In this document: positions 25,697 to 37,131 of the stretch, one piece after another
Numbering within the stretch: position 1 is the first letter of the stretch
How the letters are laid out: every line of letters begins with the position of its first letter
Assembly: GCA_024225445.1 (NCBI GenBank)
Contig: JAAEMP010000398.1
Span: forward strand, 1 to 48,447
DNA length: 48,447 nucleotides
Direction of reading: 5' to 3'
Source of the DNA: Hyphomicrobiales bacterium
Lineage (GTDB): Bacteria > Pseudomonadota > Alphaproteobacteria > Rhizobiales > Rhizobiaceae
Program-made: the position numbers and the translations under genes
The notes under the pieces: model-generated
The model's input: the letters and a program-made list of their open reading frames with translations, nothing else
What the model was told of the DNA's origin: nothing
The model's database searches: none

Positions 25697-26326
25697 TTAT
25701 GATAACCCGGATTTTCCCTGGTTTGAACTTGTATAGGTCCAGATGCGTGCCGGTGGGATATTGCGCAATACTGTACCCAGGTGGCCGACTTCAAAATTCT
25801 TTGAACGTTCCGGTACCGGAGAGTTTGGCCCATATGAAAACTGGATCATCGACTGGCCTTGATCAACAAGTTTGAGAGCGGCTACCACAAGTCTGATGCG
25901 TTGTGAAATAGGGAAATTCAACAGGGGTAGAGCAGAAATTACACAGTCGAATCTTTCAATTCCCAGTTGTTTTGCAATCTCGGCAATGTTGAATGCGTCA
26001 CCATGAATAAAATTGATACCCGGGTAACGCCGCTTCAAGCCGGGGATAAAACTGGCAGAATACTCAATTGAATATATGTTTTCTGGGTTAACACCCCTGT
26101 CCAGGATAGCCTTGGTAATTACACCGGTGCCGGGCCCAAGTTCCAATACAGGTAATCCGCTGTCCGGGCGAATGAGGCTGGTCATTTTTGCCGCGGTTCG
26201 AGCACTGGTCGGGGCGATGGCACCAACTGTCTTCGGTTTGGAGACCAGACTTTTCGCAAATTCCAGTTTATCACCAAATTTGGTTGTCAATTTGTTTCCA
26301 AGACTGCGGTTCAACACTGAGTGCAA
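25697..26326 (-). CDS. SAM-dependent methyltransferase (phospholipid N-methyltransferase PmtA-like)
   Basis: This 209-residue class I methyltransferase has VGAIAPTSARTAAKM, then the SAM loop VLELGPGTGVITKAIL, the acidic IYSIEYS motif, and NFIHGDAFN. This order resembles PmtA of Sinorhizobium and relatives, which methylates phosphatidylethanolamine toward phosphatidylcholine at the membrane. An rRNA dimethylase-like function cannot be excluded. A TTG at 26326 is chosen as start because AAGGAG lies 7 bases upstream (26334-26339 on the other strand) and gives the family length. A longer frame from 26428 begins with sequence unlike the family. Confidence 0.75.
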   Translation of the reverse strand: MHSVLNRSLGNKLTTKFGDKLEFAKSLVSKPKTVGAIAPTSARTAAKMTSLIRPDSGLPVLELGPGTGVITKAILDRGVNPENIYSIEYSASFIPGLKRRYPGINFIHGDAFNIAEIAKQLGIERFDCVISALPLLNFPISQRIRLVVAALKLVDQGQSMIQFSYGPNSPVPERSKNFEVGHLGTVLRNIPPARIWTYTSSNQGKSGLS

Positions 26327-26499
26327 AAAAATTCTCCTTCCAACAGATCTGACAGGTTTATCTGATACCCAGAATGATTGACAATAAACCCGTACCGTCA
26401 GAGGCGCTACACATTGCGTGATTATCACATTGTTGCAAAATTAGTTCAAGCAGGAATAGGAAAAGAATTCAGTTGCCATGAAAACCTCCAGAAACACTA

Positions 26500-27060
26500 T
26501 TACTTCACGTCATCTGTACTTGTAACGACACTGCCAAGCAACCCATAGGCAATTGCCTCGTCTGTATCAAGCCAGAAATCCCGGGCTGTGTCTTTAGCCA
26601 CCTGCTCCGCTGTTTTACCGGTAGCCTCTGCAAAAATTCGCTCAAAGCGTTCTTTCATTTTTTCAATCTGCTCAGCCTGAATGGCAATATCAGACGCCGC
26701 ACCGCCAACACCGCCGCTGGGTTGATGTAACAAAAATCTGGTATTTGGCAGGCAAAGCCGGTTTTCAAGTTTTGCACCGATAAAAATAAGTGCTCCGGCA
26801 CTGGCTACCCAACCCGATCCAATCACGGTTACGACCGGTTTGATGAACTTGATCAAATCATGGATCATGTCGCCTGATTCAACATGGCCGCCGGGGGATG
26901 AAATAAATATCGTAATGGGATCATCACTTTTGCTCGCCAGCGCCAGAAGTTTCTCGCAGGTTTCTTTTGCTACTTTGTCCGATATCTCTCCAACGATGGT
27001 CACATAACGATTTTCAAAGGCAATTTCTTCGGCAATGCTTGCCCGTTTTGATTTTGACAT
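26500..27060 (-). CDS. ClpP-like serine protease (paralogue)
   Basis: This 186-residue protein has the ClpP fold: PITIFISSPGGHVESGDMIHD, then GSGWVASAGALIFIGAK, with the catalytic triad at Ser87, His112 (LLHQPSGG) and Asp161 (TARDFW); the numbers count from the ATG at 27060. The usual N-terminal axial-loop stretch of housekeeping ClpP (VPMV-type) is absent, and residues flanking the serine differ (WVASAG instead of QAASMG). It is probably the divergent ClpP paralogue found in many alphaproteobacteria. Three residues upstream an alternative ATG (27069) exists, but AGGA lies too close to it. It lies downstream of groEL behind a terminator. Confidence 0.85.
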   Translation of the reverse strand: MSKSKRASIAEEIAFENRYVTIVGEISDKVAKETCEKLLALASKSDDPITIFISSPGGHVESGDMIHDLIKFIKPVVTVIGSGWVASAGALIFIGAKLENRLCLPNTRFLLHQPSGGVGGAASDIAIQAEQIEKMKERFERIFAEATGKTAEQVAKDTARDFWLDTDEAIAYGLLGSVVTSTDDVK

Positions 27061-27107
27061 GGTTACCATTTCCTAACCGATTTCATTTTTCAAGTTCCGA
27101 TAATCAC

Positions 27108-27140
27108 AAAAAAAAGGGCGAACCACAAGGCCCGCCCTTT
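27108..27140 (-). terminator. Rho-independent terminator after groEL
   Basis: On the minus strand AAAGGGCG pairs with CGCCCTTT (27133-27140 and 27113-27120 on the plus strand), with a 12-base loop, followed by eight T (plus-strand A-run 27108-27115). It ends the groES-groEL transcript before the ClpP-like gene. Confidence 0.85.
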
Positions 27141-27168
27141 CATCAAATTAGTCAGCAGGCGGCTTGCC

Positions 27169-28842
<1,674 letters not shown>

Positions 28843-28884
28843 TCACCCGTTTAAATTAATTAGGATAACAATTGGGTTCGGGCC

Positions 28885-29181
28885 TTAGGCCATTACGCCC
28901 ATGATGTCAGATTCTTTCATGATCAACAGGTCTTCGCCATTGATTTTGATTTCAGTGCCGGACCATTTGCCAAACAGTACAACATCGCCTTTTTTCACAT
29001 CCAGCGGAACCAATTTGCCTGCTTCGTCGCGTGCTCCTGATCCAACAGCGATAATTTCACCTTCAGAAGGTTTTTCCTGTGCTGTATCAGGAAGGATGAT
29101 GCCGCCAGCTGTCTTCTCTTCAGAATCTACCCGGCGAACCACTACACGGTCGTGAAGCGGACGGAATTTCGTTTTTGCCAT
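28885..29181 (-). CDS. groS: Co-chaperonin GroES (10 kDa)
   Basis: This 98-residue protein begins [27 protein letters not shown], where the last part is the mobile loop that docks on GroEL, and ends with [16 protein letters not shown]. It forms the heptameric lid of the chaperonin. It is the first gene of the operon and is preceded by a consensus promoter and CIRCE operator. Confidence 0.98.
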   Translation of the reverse strand: MAKTKFRPLHDRVVVRRVDSEEKTAGGIILPDTAQEKPSEGEIIAVGSGARDEAGKLVPLDVKKGDVVLFGKWSGTEIKINGEDLLIMKESDIMGVMA

Positions 29182-29270
29182 GATTTCTACCCATAATAAT
29201 TAAGTTTTTACCCGGAAATTTCCGGTTGCTTTAAATTGCTGTGTGGAATATTTCCAGCTCACAAACAATA

Positions 29271-29297
29271 TTAGCACTCAACTTGTATGAGTGCTAA
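29271..29297. promoter_or_regulatory. CIRCE operator (HrcA binding site) of groESL
   Basis: TTAGCACTC (29271-29279), nine bases, GAGTGCTAA (29289-29297) is a perfect CIRCE element. It lies just downstream of the -10 of the groES promoter, about 90 bp before the groES start, so HrcA should repress the operon. hrcA itself is not in the window. Confidence 0.95.
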
Positions 29298-29304
29298 CGG
29301 CGTT

Positions 29305-29333
29305 CAGATAGGCAGCACCAAGCTATTTGTCAA
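29305..29333 (-). promoter_or_regulatory. groESL promoter
   Basis: On the minus strand TTGACA (29328-29333) is separated by 17 bases from TATCTG (29305-29310). The CIRCE operator begins 8 bp after the -10. This is a near-consensus housekeeping promoter placed for HrcA control. Confidence 0.8.
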
Positions 29334-29368
29334 GGAAAACAATGAATTTATTTGATGAATTTGTTTTT

Positions 29369-29402
29369 GTGTCCAATCCCACCATGGGTTTCGGGTTGGA
29401 CA
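29369..29402. repeat. Inverted repeat containing copy 2 of the three-copy motif
   Basis: GTGTCCAAT (29369-29377) is the reverse complement of the ATTGGACAC form of the motif, and GTTTCGGGTTGGACA lies at 29388-29402. Together they make an imperfect inverted repeat with the arms GTCCAA and TTGGAC. It lies between groES and the EAL gene and could help end the EAL gene transcript. Confidence 0.5.
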
Positions 29403-29460
29403 TTTAATATCTTTTTGCAAAGAAAGTGTGAATCAAACAATTTATATATGAATGTTACAT

Positions 29461-30741
29461 TCAGATCCCACTAATTTCCTTTTTCAAGGCCTTGGCTGGG
29501 ATCAAGGCGTTACCTTGGGCCAGATAAACTTCCGAATCTATCATGGAAACGGTTTGCGCGTCACTATCGACCTCGCTTGCAATCAGAGTGATGTTGTTAT
29601 TGATGGCAACTGGGACAATGTAATCTGCAAAATTTGTAATATCCCTTTTGCCTATGCATATTAACTCCGCAGCTGGAATTTTGACGATACCAAAAATTCC
29701 ATTGGAGAGAATTTTTGCGATGCTGATATCACCGGGTAAATCCATCTTCACCTCATCTATCGACATTTCATAGCCAAGGTCGCGTATCAGAGCCAGATTG
29801 TTGCTCTGTACGATATTGAGATTTGTATAACTGGAATGGGAAATCTCGCAAATCAGCTGATGGTTTAACGGTTGATTTGCTCGCAATTGTTCAAGTATTT
29901 CGCCAAAGACTTTTTTGTTACCCAGAGATTGCGGTGCGATGTTCCAAAAAACCGGATATTCGTTACCCTGACGCTGCAATCCACGCACAACCTTGAATGT
30001 CAATTCCAGTGACAACAAATTAATTCGGGCGATTTGCCCGCGGTCTTTGGCAGCAGGCATGAATTGTTTTGCCGCTAATATGTTATCGCCAATCCTCAGA
30101 CGAATAAATGCTTCGAAATAACGGATGTTTCGTGTTGGCAGTTCCAGTATCGGCTGCAGAAAAATTTCCGCTCCATCATTGTTCAGAGCTTTTGTCAATT
30201 GTGATGGCTTGATCTTGAACTGTTTACCTCCTGCGGAAATTTCTTTCTGCTTCAGCCGGCTATTCAATTCGATAATGTTGTCCGAGCCATCAATATTATC
30301 CACTTGACCAGAGCTGGATGACGGGCCGGTCTGGCTGTCTTGTTCTCTCCATGTACTGGCAGCCCTGCCAAGTATTTCAGTGGCATGATCAATTTGTGCG
30401 AGAGATGAACTGTGATCGTTGGGATCAGTATTTGCTTCGTTGCGGAAACGATCATGCTTGTCCACATCTGACTTTGCAATTTCTAATTTGATTTGATTCA
30501 GGCGTTTTGTAATACTTTTTTCGAATTGCCGTATATCGAGAATGTACTCGTCCACACTGGCAAGCTTTTGATTCAATAACAGGTGGTTATATATCGCCAG
30601 CAATGCACAAAATCCAATAGCTGCGACAACTGCCGCATCAAGAATTTCAAAAAATAAATACAAATGTAAACCGATAGCGAAGCATACAGCAATCACTGAA
30701 ATACAGATGAAAACAATAATATTTCTAGTTTGCTGGCTCAT
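29461..30741 (-). CDS. Membrane protein with degenerate EAL domain
   Basis: This 426-residue protein has two hydrophobic segments (about 8-30 and 35-55), a coiled or linker part (about 60-175) and a C-terminal EAL-like domain (about 175-420). The motif positions are partly changed: ExLxR reads EAFIR; the DDFG site reads IDEVK; the KID site reads KIP. Some metal-binding residues remain (Glu in EIS, Asn in WNIAP, QG near the end). Loss of the second aspartate and of the KID aspartate suggests weak or no cyclic-di-GMP hydrolysis; it may instead bind the nucleotide or a protein. A 266-bp gap separates it from the next gene. Confidence 0.8.
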   Translation of the reverse strand: MSQQTRNIIVFICISVIAVCFAIGLHLYLFFEILDAAVVAAIGFCALLAIYNHLLLNQKLASVDEYILDIRQFEKSITKRLNQIKLEIAKSDVDKHDRFRNEANTDPNDHSSSLAQIDHATEILGRAASTWREQDSQTGPSSSSGQVDNIDGSDNIIELNSRLKQKEISAGGKQFKIKPSQLTKALNNDGAEIFLQPILELPTRNIRYFEAFIRLRIGDNILAAKQFMPAAKDRGQIARINLLSLELTFKVVRGLQRQGNEYPVFWNIAPQSLGNKKVFGEILEQLRANQPLNHQLICEISHSSYTNLNIVQSNNLALIRDLGYEMSIDEVKMDLPGDISIAKILSNGIFGIVKIPAAELICIGKRDITNFADYIVPVAINNNITLIASEVDSDAQTVSMIDSEVYLAQGNALIPAKALKKEISGI

Positions 30742-30980
30742 TCAGGTTCCTTTGTTTCCATATGCTCAGTTCATCGAAATCCGGGCAATTTCCGACAAAA
30801 AAATAAAGTACAGAAATGCTGTTCCACATGCGGCATTCAGGAAATTGGAAAATGCATGCGATTCCGGAAACAGTGGATTTTTATGCCTATTCATTTTGGA
30901 TTTACTGCAATTTTATTATTAACACGAATAATCGGCCGGCGGAATGAAATTTCAGATAATAGTAAATATTACGACTTCCC

Positions 30981-31008
30981 TTGACCCGGATAATCAGCAC
31001 CTTATGAA
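30981..31008 (+). promoter_or_regulatory. Possible promoter of the HAD gene
   Basis: TTGACC (30981-30986) and TATGAA (31003-31008) are separated by 16 bases, about 95 bp before the start of the HAD gene. The match is moderate and unproven. Confidence 0.3.
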
Positions 31009-31103
31009 TGTTCTCTGCAAGCAAACAATCACGACTTACCATTTGGGCTCTGAATGACAAATTTTTTAATCGAGTTAAACCAGAGATAATTTTGGAGAAT
31101 TCT

Positions 31104-31976
31104 TTGACCCCGACAACCCTTTGTCCACGTCTCACCGGATTGAATGAAATTGCCGGTAACTATGATGCCTTATTGTGTGATGTATGGGGTGTGCTTCACA
31201 ATGGCACAAGAGCCAGCAACCGGGCGATCGAGGCATTGAGTGGATTTAAAAGGTTGAACAAACCGACATTCCTGTTGACCAATGCTCCACGACCAAATCT
31301 GCAGGTTTTGAGGCAACTGGAAAAACTGGATATTCCACTTGAAACAACATTTGATGAAATCGTGACCTCAGGCGATGTTACTCGGGGGATTATTTCAAAT
31401 ATCAATAATCCAATATTTCATATCGGCACCGATTTTGACAAATCTGTTTTCGAGGGGCTGGATGTTGAATTTGCGGACTGGCGGTCAGCAGGAACAGTTG
31501 TATGCACAGGTTTGTATGATGATTTCACCGAAACTCCTGAAGATTATTCGAAACTACTCGCTGATATTAAAAAACGAGACCTTCCGTTTATCTGTGCCAA
31601 TCCGGATATTATTGTAGAACATGGTGGCATGATGCGCTGGTGTGCTGGTGCATTAGCAAAAAAATATGATGAGATTGGCGGGCAAACCATGATTGTCGGT
31701 AAACCAAACCGTCCGGTTTACGAACATGCTCACGTATTGCTCAATCAGGCAGCGGGAAGAACCTTGGATAATTCCAGAATTCTGGCCATTGGTGACGGTA
31801 TTAATACTGACATTGCCGGGGCACTTGGATATGGGTTGGATGTAGTATATATCAGCGCCGGAATCCACGCTGCCGAATATGGTGATGCAGATTCCCCGGA
31901 AGAAGAGAAACTACAGGAATTCCTGAATGCTAATAATTCGACACCCGTGGCCTGGATGCCCCGGTTGGCATGGTGA
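31104..31976 (+). CDS. HAD-superfamily class IIA hydrolase (TIGR01459-like)
   Basis: This 290-residue phosphatase-like protein has the nucleophile region LLCDVWGVLHNG (Asp26), the LLTNAPRP motif II area, and IGDGINTDIAGA with the metal-binding aspartates. Between them is a class IIA cap domain. A TTG at 31104 with GGAG 6 bases upstream gives the family length, while an earlier in-frame ATG at 31008 adds 32 unlike residues. Such genes stand next to ribF in alphaproteobacteria, and a link to riboflavin or sugar phosphate breakdown is possible but unproven. Confidence 0.85.
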   Translation: MTPTTLCPRLTGLNEIAGNYDALLCDVWGVLHNGTRASNRAIEALSGFKRLNKPTFLLTNAPRPNLQVLRQLEKLDIPLETTFDEIVTSGDVTRGIISNINNPIFHIGTDFDKSVFEGLDVEFADWRSAGTVVCTGLYDDFTETPEDYSKLLADIKKRDLPFICANPDIIVEHGGMMRWCAGALAKKYDEIGGQTMIVGKPNRPVYEHAHVLLNQAAGRTLDNSRILAIGDGINTDIAGALGYGLDVVYISAGIHAAEYGDADSPEEEKLQEFLNANNSTPVAWMPRLAW

Positions 31977-31991
31977 CAGTATTTTAATTAG

Positions 31992-32981
31992 ATGATGACA
32001 AACAGATTTAATTCATTTGACATTGATAATGAGAGCATCCCCGCGTTACTGCGTGGGGGAGTTGTGGCGATTGGCAATTTTGATGGGCTCCATCGCGGCC
32101 ATCGTACTATTATCGATGAAGCTCTGACGATTGGTAAAAAAAATAACTGCCCGTCTATCCTGCTGACTTTTGATCCCCATCCGCGCACCTGGTTCAACCC
32201 GCAAAAACCGGTTTATTTGCTGACGCCGCCGGACCTGAAATCGCGGCTGGTTGGCAAGCTCGGGATCTCGGCAATGGCTATACACTCATTTGACAATGAT
32301 TTTTCATCACTTACCGCCGATGAATTCCTGAATCAGATTCTGATGGAGAAACTGGGTGCTAGACATGTCGTTACCGGACAGGATTTTCATTTCGGTAAAA
32401 TGCGACAAGGCACACCGCAATATCTCGTTGAGGCAGGGAAAAAATACGGTTTTGACGTCACACTGATGGAGGCTTGTCGGGACCAGAACGGTGAAATTAT
32501 TTCTTCCAGCCGTATTCGTGCACATCTGGAAAAAGGGGAACTGGCTGAAGCAAACGATCTGCTTGGTTATGCCCACCGGATTTGCGGTACAGTTATCATG
32601 GGTCAAAAAATAGGCAGAACCCTGGGATTCCCGACGGCCAACATTCAGCTTCCTGCCAATGTCCGGTTGAGGCATGGTATTTATGCGGTACGGGCAATTC
32701 GGGAAAATGGCGATAGATATGATGGAGTTGCCAATTTTGGTCGACGCCCGACATTTGATAATGGTGAAGCATTGTTTGAGACATTTTTGTTTGATTTTGA
32801 CGGAAATCTGTACGGTGAACAACTCACGGTAATTTTATATGCCTGGCAGCGCGAAGAAGTAAGATTCGAAAATGCCCAGGAACTTGTCGATCAAATGCTG
32901 ATTGATAAACGCGTAGCCCAGCAGTTTCTATTAAACCTCGAACCGGATTATATGACATGGCCTGTCGGGGCTAATCGTTGA
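31992..32981 (+). CDS. ribF: Bifunctional riboflavin kinase / FAD synthetase
   Basis: This 329-residue enzyme makes FMN from riboflavin and then FAD. The N-terminal nucleotidyltransferase domain shows GNFDGLHRGH (28-37) and SSSRIR (about 177-182). The C-terminal kinase domain shows GQKIGRTLGFPTANI and GVANFGRRPTF. It begins 15 bp after the HAD gene, so the two are in one operon. It could serve the many flavoproteins of this window. Confidence 0.95.
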   Translation: MMTNRFNSFDIDNESIPALLRGGVVAIGNFDGLHRGHRTIIDEALTIGKKNNCPSILLTFDPHPRTWFNPQKPVYLLTPPDLKSRLVGKLGISAMAIHSFDNDFSSLTADEFLNQILMEKLGARHVVTGQDFHFGKMRQGTPQYLVEAGKKYGFDVTLMEACRDQNGEIISSSRIRAHLEKGELAEANDLLGYAHRICGTVIMGQKIGRTLGFPTANIQLPANVRLRHGIYAVRAIRENGDRYDGVANFGRRPTFDNGEALFETFLFDFDGNLYGEQLTVILYAWQREEVRFENAQELVDQMLIDKRVAQQFLLNLEPDYMTWPVGANR

Positions 32982-33264
32982 TATATTGTGACTAAGCCAA
33001 TATCTTGAAGCGTGAGGAAATCTTTTTGAATTCATCGCATCTATGCTCTTTATTCATTAAGGTCTGCCTGCTAAAGAAGCGAATATGAATATGAAAATTT
33101 ACCAGATACACATAATCCGAATTATCTGCCCGGCCTCTGCCTGACATTCTTAAAAAGGATTTCGTCACAGAGCACCGGGAATCTTGGTTTAAGTTCCAGT
33201 ACAAATTATTTACACTGTCCCTGCTAATGCAGCAACATGCGCGGTCGGACTGAAAAAGAATCGA

Positions 33265-36189
33265 ATGACAATGAGTGAAACCAAACAAGCCACAGACTAT
33301 TCTTCTACACTTAATTTGCCCAAGACAGATTTTCCCATGCGCGCCGGTCTCCCTAAAAAGGAACCCGAAATCATCGCCCGCTGGAACGAGATGGATCTGT
33401 ACAGGAAACTGCGCCAGCAATCGAAAGGCCGGGACAAGTTCATACTTCATGATGGCCCACCTTACGCCAATGGTCATTTGCACATCGGTCATGGGCTGAA
33501 TAAAATCCTCAAGGATATCATCAACCGTTCGTTTCAGATGCGCGGCCGTGATGCTAATTATGTGCCTGGCTGGGATTGCCACGGTTTACCGATCGAATGG
33601 AAAATTGAAGAACAATACCGCGCCAAGGGCAAAGACAAAGACGCTGTGCCGGTCAATGAATTTCGTCGTGAATGCCGTGAATTTGCCGATCATTGGATTG
33701 GCATTCAGGCAGAAGAGTTCCGTCGGCTTGGGGTCGAGGGAGATTTTGAACAGCCCTACAAAACAATGGATTTTCAGTCTGAAGCAATTATTGCCGCAGA
33801 ACTGCATAAATTTGCCATGTCCGGTCAACTTTACCGCGGCTCAAAACCAATTATGTGGAGCGTCGTAGAGCGCACGGCGCTGGCGGAAGCGGAAGTGGAA
33901 TATCATGAGGTGCAAAGTGATACCATCTGGGTAAAATTCCCTGTCACCTCGATTGAACCGGGCAAGTCAGACGATTTGACTGATGCTCATATCGTCATCT
34001 GGACCACGACGCCCTGGACGATCCCGGGAAACCGCGCCATCAGCTTTTCAAACAAAATATCATATGGTTTGTTTGAAGTAACCGCCGCGGTGAATGATTT
34101 TGGCCCGCAGTCTGGTGAAAAATTGGTTTTTGCCGATAATCTGGCAGCCGAGAGTTTCGAAAAGGCCAAACTTGAGTTCAAAAAACTTCGCGATGTCGAT
34201 GCTTCGGAACTGGCGGCTGTTACCTGTGGGCACCCCTTGAAGGGATTGGGTGGTGGTTATCAATTTGTCGTTCCTCTCATGCAGGGCGAGCATGTAACTG
34301 ATGAAGCAGGCACCGGTTTTGTCCATACTGCTCCTGGTCATGGTCGTGAAGATTTTGATGCCTGGATGGAATGTGCAGCGCAACTGGAAACAAAAGGCAT
34401 TTCCTCGAAAATCCCGTTCACTGTCGATGATGCAGGCTATTTTACCAAGGATGCACCGGGTTTTGGTCCTGATCGCGAAGGTGGCCCGGCTCGTGTGCTG
34501 GATGACAAGGGAAAAAAAGGTGATGCTAATCAGTCAGTGATCACCGCACTGATTGCAGGCAATATGCTTTTTGCTCGCGGGCGTATCAGGCATGATTATC
34601 CCCATTCCTGGCGGTCAAAAAAACCAGTGATTTTTCGCAATACCCCGCAATGGTTTGTCTATATGGACCGCGATATAGAGGGATCAGGCGATACTCTGCG
34701 TTCCCGTTCGCTCAAAGCCATATCCGGGACCCGTTTTGTTCCAGGTTCCGGCCAGAAACGTCTTCATGCAATGATTGAAGGACGCCCGGACTGGGTTTTG
34801 TCCCGTCAACGGGCCTGGGGTGTTCCGATCGCCATTTTCGCTGATATAGATGGTAACATTCTCAAGGATCAGGCGGTTAATGATCGCATTATTGATGCTT
34901 TTTCAAGTGAAGGTGCGGATGCCTGGTTTGCGGAAGGGGCAAAACAACGCTTTCTTGGTGATGATCACGATACCTTAAAATGGCAATTGGTGACTGATAT
35001 TCTTGATGTCTGGTTTGATTCAGGCTCAACGCACGCCTTTTGTCTTGAAATGCGGCAGGACTTGAAATGGCCAGCCGATTTGTATCTGGAAGGATCTGAC
35101 CAGCACCGGGGATGGTTTCATTCATCTCTTCTGGAAAGTTGCGGCACACGGGGGCGTGCGCCCTATGAGGCGGTTTTAACGCACGGATTTACCATGGCTG
35201 AGGACGGGCGAAAAATGTCCAAATCCCTGGGTAACACCATAACACCGGAAGATATTGTCAAACAATATGGTGCAGACATTCTACGCTTGTGGGTATCTTC
35301 CGTGGATTATTCTGAAGACCAGCGAATGGGCAAAGAGGCGATCAAGACTTCCGTTGATGCCTATCGCAAGATGCGTAACACCCTGCGCTGGATGCTGGGC
35401 ACGTTAAGTCATGATAAAGGGGAAATAATTACCAGTGGCGACATGCCGGAGCTCGAGCGGTTAATGCTGCACAAGCTTTATCAGCTCGGCCAGATTGTAG
35501 ACACTGGCTATAGCGATTTCGATTTCAAACGAATATTTGCGCAATTGTTCAATTTCATGACCATTGAAATGTCGGCATTCTATTTTGATATTCGCAAGGA
35601 TGCGCTTTATTGTGACGCGCCCTCGTCAGACAGACGAAAAGCGGCGCTTCAGGTGGTTGGCATCCTGTTTAATACTATCACCAAATGGCTGGCCCCAATG
35701 TTGCCATTCACCATGGAAGAATGCTGGCTGTCACGTGATGAAAATGCCGGATCAATTCATATGGAGCAATTCAGTGAAATTCCGGAGGGGTGGCGTGATG
35801 ATGCATTGGCTGATAAATGGCATAAAATCCGTCGGGTCCGTCGAGTGGTGACCGGTGCCCTGGAAATTGAAAGACGTGAAAAACGGATTGGTTCCTCGCT
35901 CGAATCGGCTCCGGTTGTTTACATAAATGACGATCAGCTGGCGGTAGCTTTGGAAGATCAGGATATGGCTGAAATATGCATTACCAGCCAGATTGAAATA
36001 ATTAGGGGCTGTGCGCCACAAAATACCTTTCAGCTGGAAGAAATTGACGATGTTGGAGTTCTGCCGGCACTTGCCCCAGGCACCAAATGCGCCAGATCCT
36101 GGCGGGTCTTGCCAGAGGTTGGCAGTGATCCGGATTACCCCGATTTATCTCTGCGTGATGCAGACGCGATGCGCGAATTGCAAGGCTGA
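33265..36189 (+). CDS. ileS: Isoleucyl-tRNA synthetase
   Basis: This 974-residue class I synthetase charges tRNA-Ile. The HIGH motif is at residues 73-76 ([11 protein letters not shown]) and KMSKS at 650-654. The editing domain sits between them. The C-terminal zinc finger is reduced: only one cysteine remains in [14 protein letters not shown], a form I associate with alphaproteobacterial IleS. Two close ATG codons (33265 and 33271) could be the start. A 283-bp gap precedes it with no visible RNA switch. Confidence 0.97.
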   Translation: MTMSETKQATDYSSTLNLPKTDFPMRAGLPKKEPEIIARWNEMDLYRKLRQQSKGRDKFILHDGPPYANGHLHIGHGLNKILKDIINRSFQMRGRDANYVPGWDCHGLPIEWKIEEQYRAKGKDKDAVPVNEFRRECREFADHWIGIQAEEFRRLGVEGDFEQPYKTMDFQSEAIIAAELHKFAMSGQLYRGSKPIMWSVVERTALAEAEVEYHEVQSDTIWVKFPVTSIEPGKSDDLTDAHIVIWTTTPWTIPGNRAISFSNKISYGLFEVTAAVNDFGPQSGEKLVFADNLAAESFEKAKLEFKKLRDVDASELAAVTCGHPLKGLGGGYQFVVPLMQGEHVTDEAGTGFVHTAPGHGREDFDAWMECAAQLETKGISSKIPFTVDDAGYFTKDAPGFGPDREGGPARVLDDKGKKGDANQSVITALIAGNMLFARGRIRHDYPHSWRSKKPVIFRNTPQWFVYMDRDIEGSGDTLRSRSLKAISGTRFVPGSGQKRLHAMIEGRPDWVLSRQRAWGVPIAIFADIDGNILKDQAVNDRIIDAFSSEGADAWFAEGAKQRFLGDDHDTLKWQLVTDILDVWFDSGSTHAFCLEMRQDLKWPADLYLEGSDQHRGWFHSSLLESCGTRGRAPYEAVLTHGFTMAEDGRKMSKSLGNTITPEDIVKQYGADILRLWVSSVDYSEDQRMGKEAIKTSVDAYRKMRNTLRWMLGTLSHDKGEIITSGDMPELERLMLHKLYQLGQIVDTGYSDFDFKRIFAQLFNFMTIEMSAFYFDIRKDALYCDAPSSDRRKAALQVVGILFNTITKWLAPMLPFTMEECWLSRDENAGSIHMEQFSEIPEGWRDDALADKWHKIRRVRRVVTGALEIERREKRIGSSLESAPVVYINDDQLAVALEDQDMAEICITSQIEIIRGCAPQNTFQLEEIDDVGVLPALAPGTKCARSWRVLPEVGSDPDYPDLSLRDADAMRELQG

Positions 36190-36215
36190 CGTGAAAGTGC
36201 AGGTGATGGTTGTGC

Positions 36216-36241
36216 CAATTCAATCAGGCAATTCAATCAGG
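36216..36241. repeat. 13-bp tandem duplication after ileS
   Basis: CAATTCAATCAGG occurs twice back to back (36216-36228 and 36229-36241) in the short gap after ileS. It is probably a replication slip. Confidence 0.75.
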
Positions 36242-36415
36242 CCATTGCCAGTTTTTGGTATTTGATGTAGATTAGACTCATCCCCTGTCAGAATTCTGCC
36301 GTTTTGTTACGTCAGAACGCAGGTGCATGTCTGGGATTGTAGTGATTAATACAATTCTCGGAAATAGTTTATGGTGTATCATATTATGGTGATACGTATT
36401 GATTTGGGAAATTTA

Positions 36416-37093
36416 ATGGGCAGACTTGCTACTGGAAAAATGTTTTCGGCCACAGTGCTTGGATTCTCCGCGCTTGCATTATCAGGTTGTGTTGGCGGCA
36501 CCACTTATGGCACTGGGGTGACCCAGGAAGAGCAATTGATCAAGGATCTTGAGGGCATGGTCTCTTTTGGCTCCAAAAAGCGCAAAGCCGCCATTAACCA
36601 CGCAGCAAGACCCAATCTGGTGATGCCTCCCCAGACTGCCGCGCTCCCGGTCCCTGTGGATCAGGAATCTTCATCTTCCAATGCTGACTGGCCCGAGAGC
36701 CCGGAACAAAAGCTGGCCAGAATTCGCGGTGAAGCGGAACAAGCAGATCCAAGAAGCGGTGAAGTTTCCGTAGAAGAATTAAAGCGCAAGAAAAATGGTA
36801 TTGGTCAGGATAACCGGGAAGTCGGCGCTTCTGATATGGACAAGGATGGCCATGCGGCTATCAATTCATTGCGGGATGGCACCCATAAAAAAGCCAAAAT
36901 GCTCAAAGATGAATATGCCTATTCCACCGGAGTAAACCGTAAATACCTGACCGAGCCCCCGGTTGAGTATCGAACGCCCATTGCAACTGCACCAATCGGT
37001 GATTTGGGAATTTCGGAAGCTGAAAAAGAAAGACGCGCGGAGAAAGCCGCGAAGGCCAAGCAGCAAAATGATACAGGCATGTGGACTGATTGA
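36416..37093 (+). CDS. Hypothetical lipoprotein
   Basis: This 225-residue protein has a lipoprotein signal with lipobox LSGC, Cys25. The mature part begins VGGTTYGTGVTQEEQLIKDLEG and then RPNLVMPP, and is rich in charged residues and low-complexity linker. In alphaproteobacteria a lipoprotein often sits after ileS and lspA and before M16 peptidases. lspA is absent here. The exact start is uncertain, with other ATG codons upstream at 36371 and 36386. Family and function are not known; outer-membrane attachment is likely. Confidence 0.75.
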   Translation: MGRLATGKMFSATVLGFSALALSGCVGGTTYGTGVTQEEQLIKDLEGMVSFGSKKRKAAINHAARPNLVMPPQTAALPVPVDQESSSSNADWPESPEQKLARIRGEAEQADPRSGEVSVEELKRKKNGIGQDNREVGASDMDKDGHAAINSLRDGTHKKAKMLKDEYAYSTGVNRKYLTEPPVEYRTPIATAPIGDLGISEAEKERRAEKAAKAKQQNDTGMWTD

Positions 37094-37131
37094 GCCTGAT
37101 ATGCTCCAGTAATTCATCGCTCCAGGGTTAA

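Noticed and set aside
26327-26428. N-terminal extension of the methyltransferase
   Set aside because: It has no family similarity, and AAGGAG is placed for the TTG at 26326.
31008-31103. N-terminal extension of the HAD gene from an ATG
   Set aside because: It adds 32 residues unlike the family and lacks a ribosome binding site.
32982-33264. Possible RNA switch or tRNA-like element before ileS
   Set aside because: No T-box, tRNA or known riboswitch pattern was found on reading both strands.
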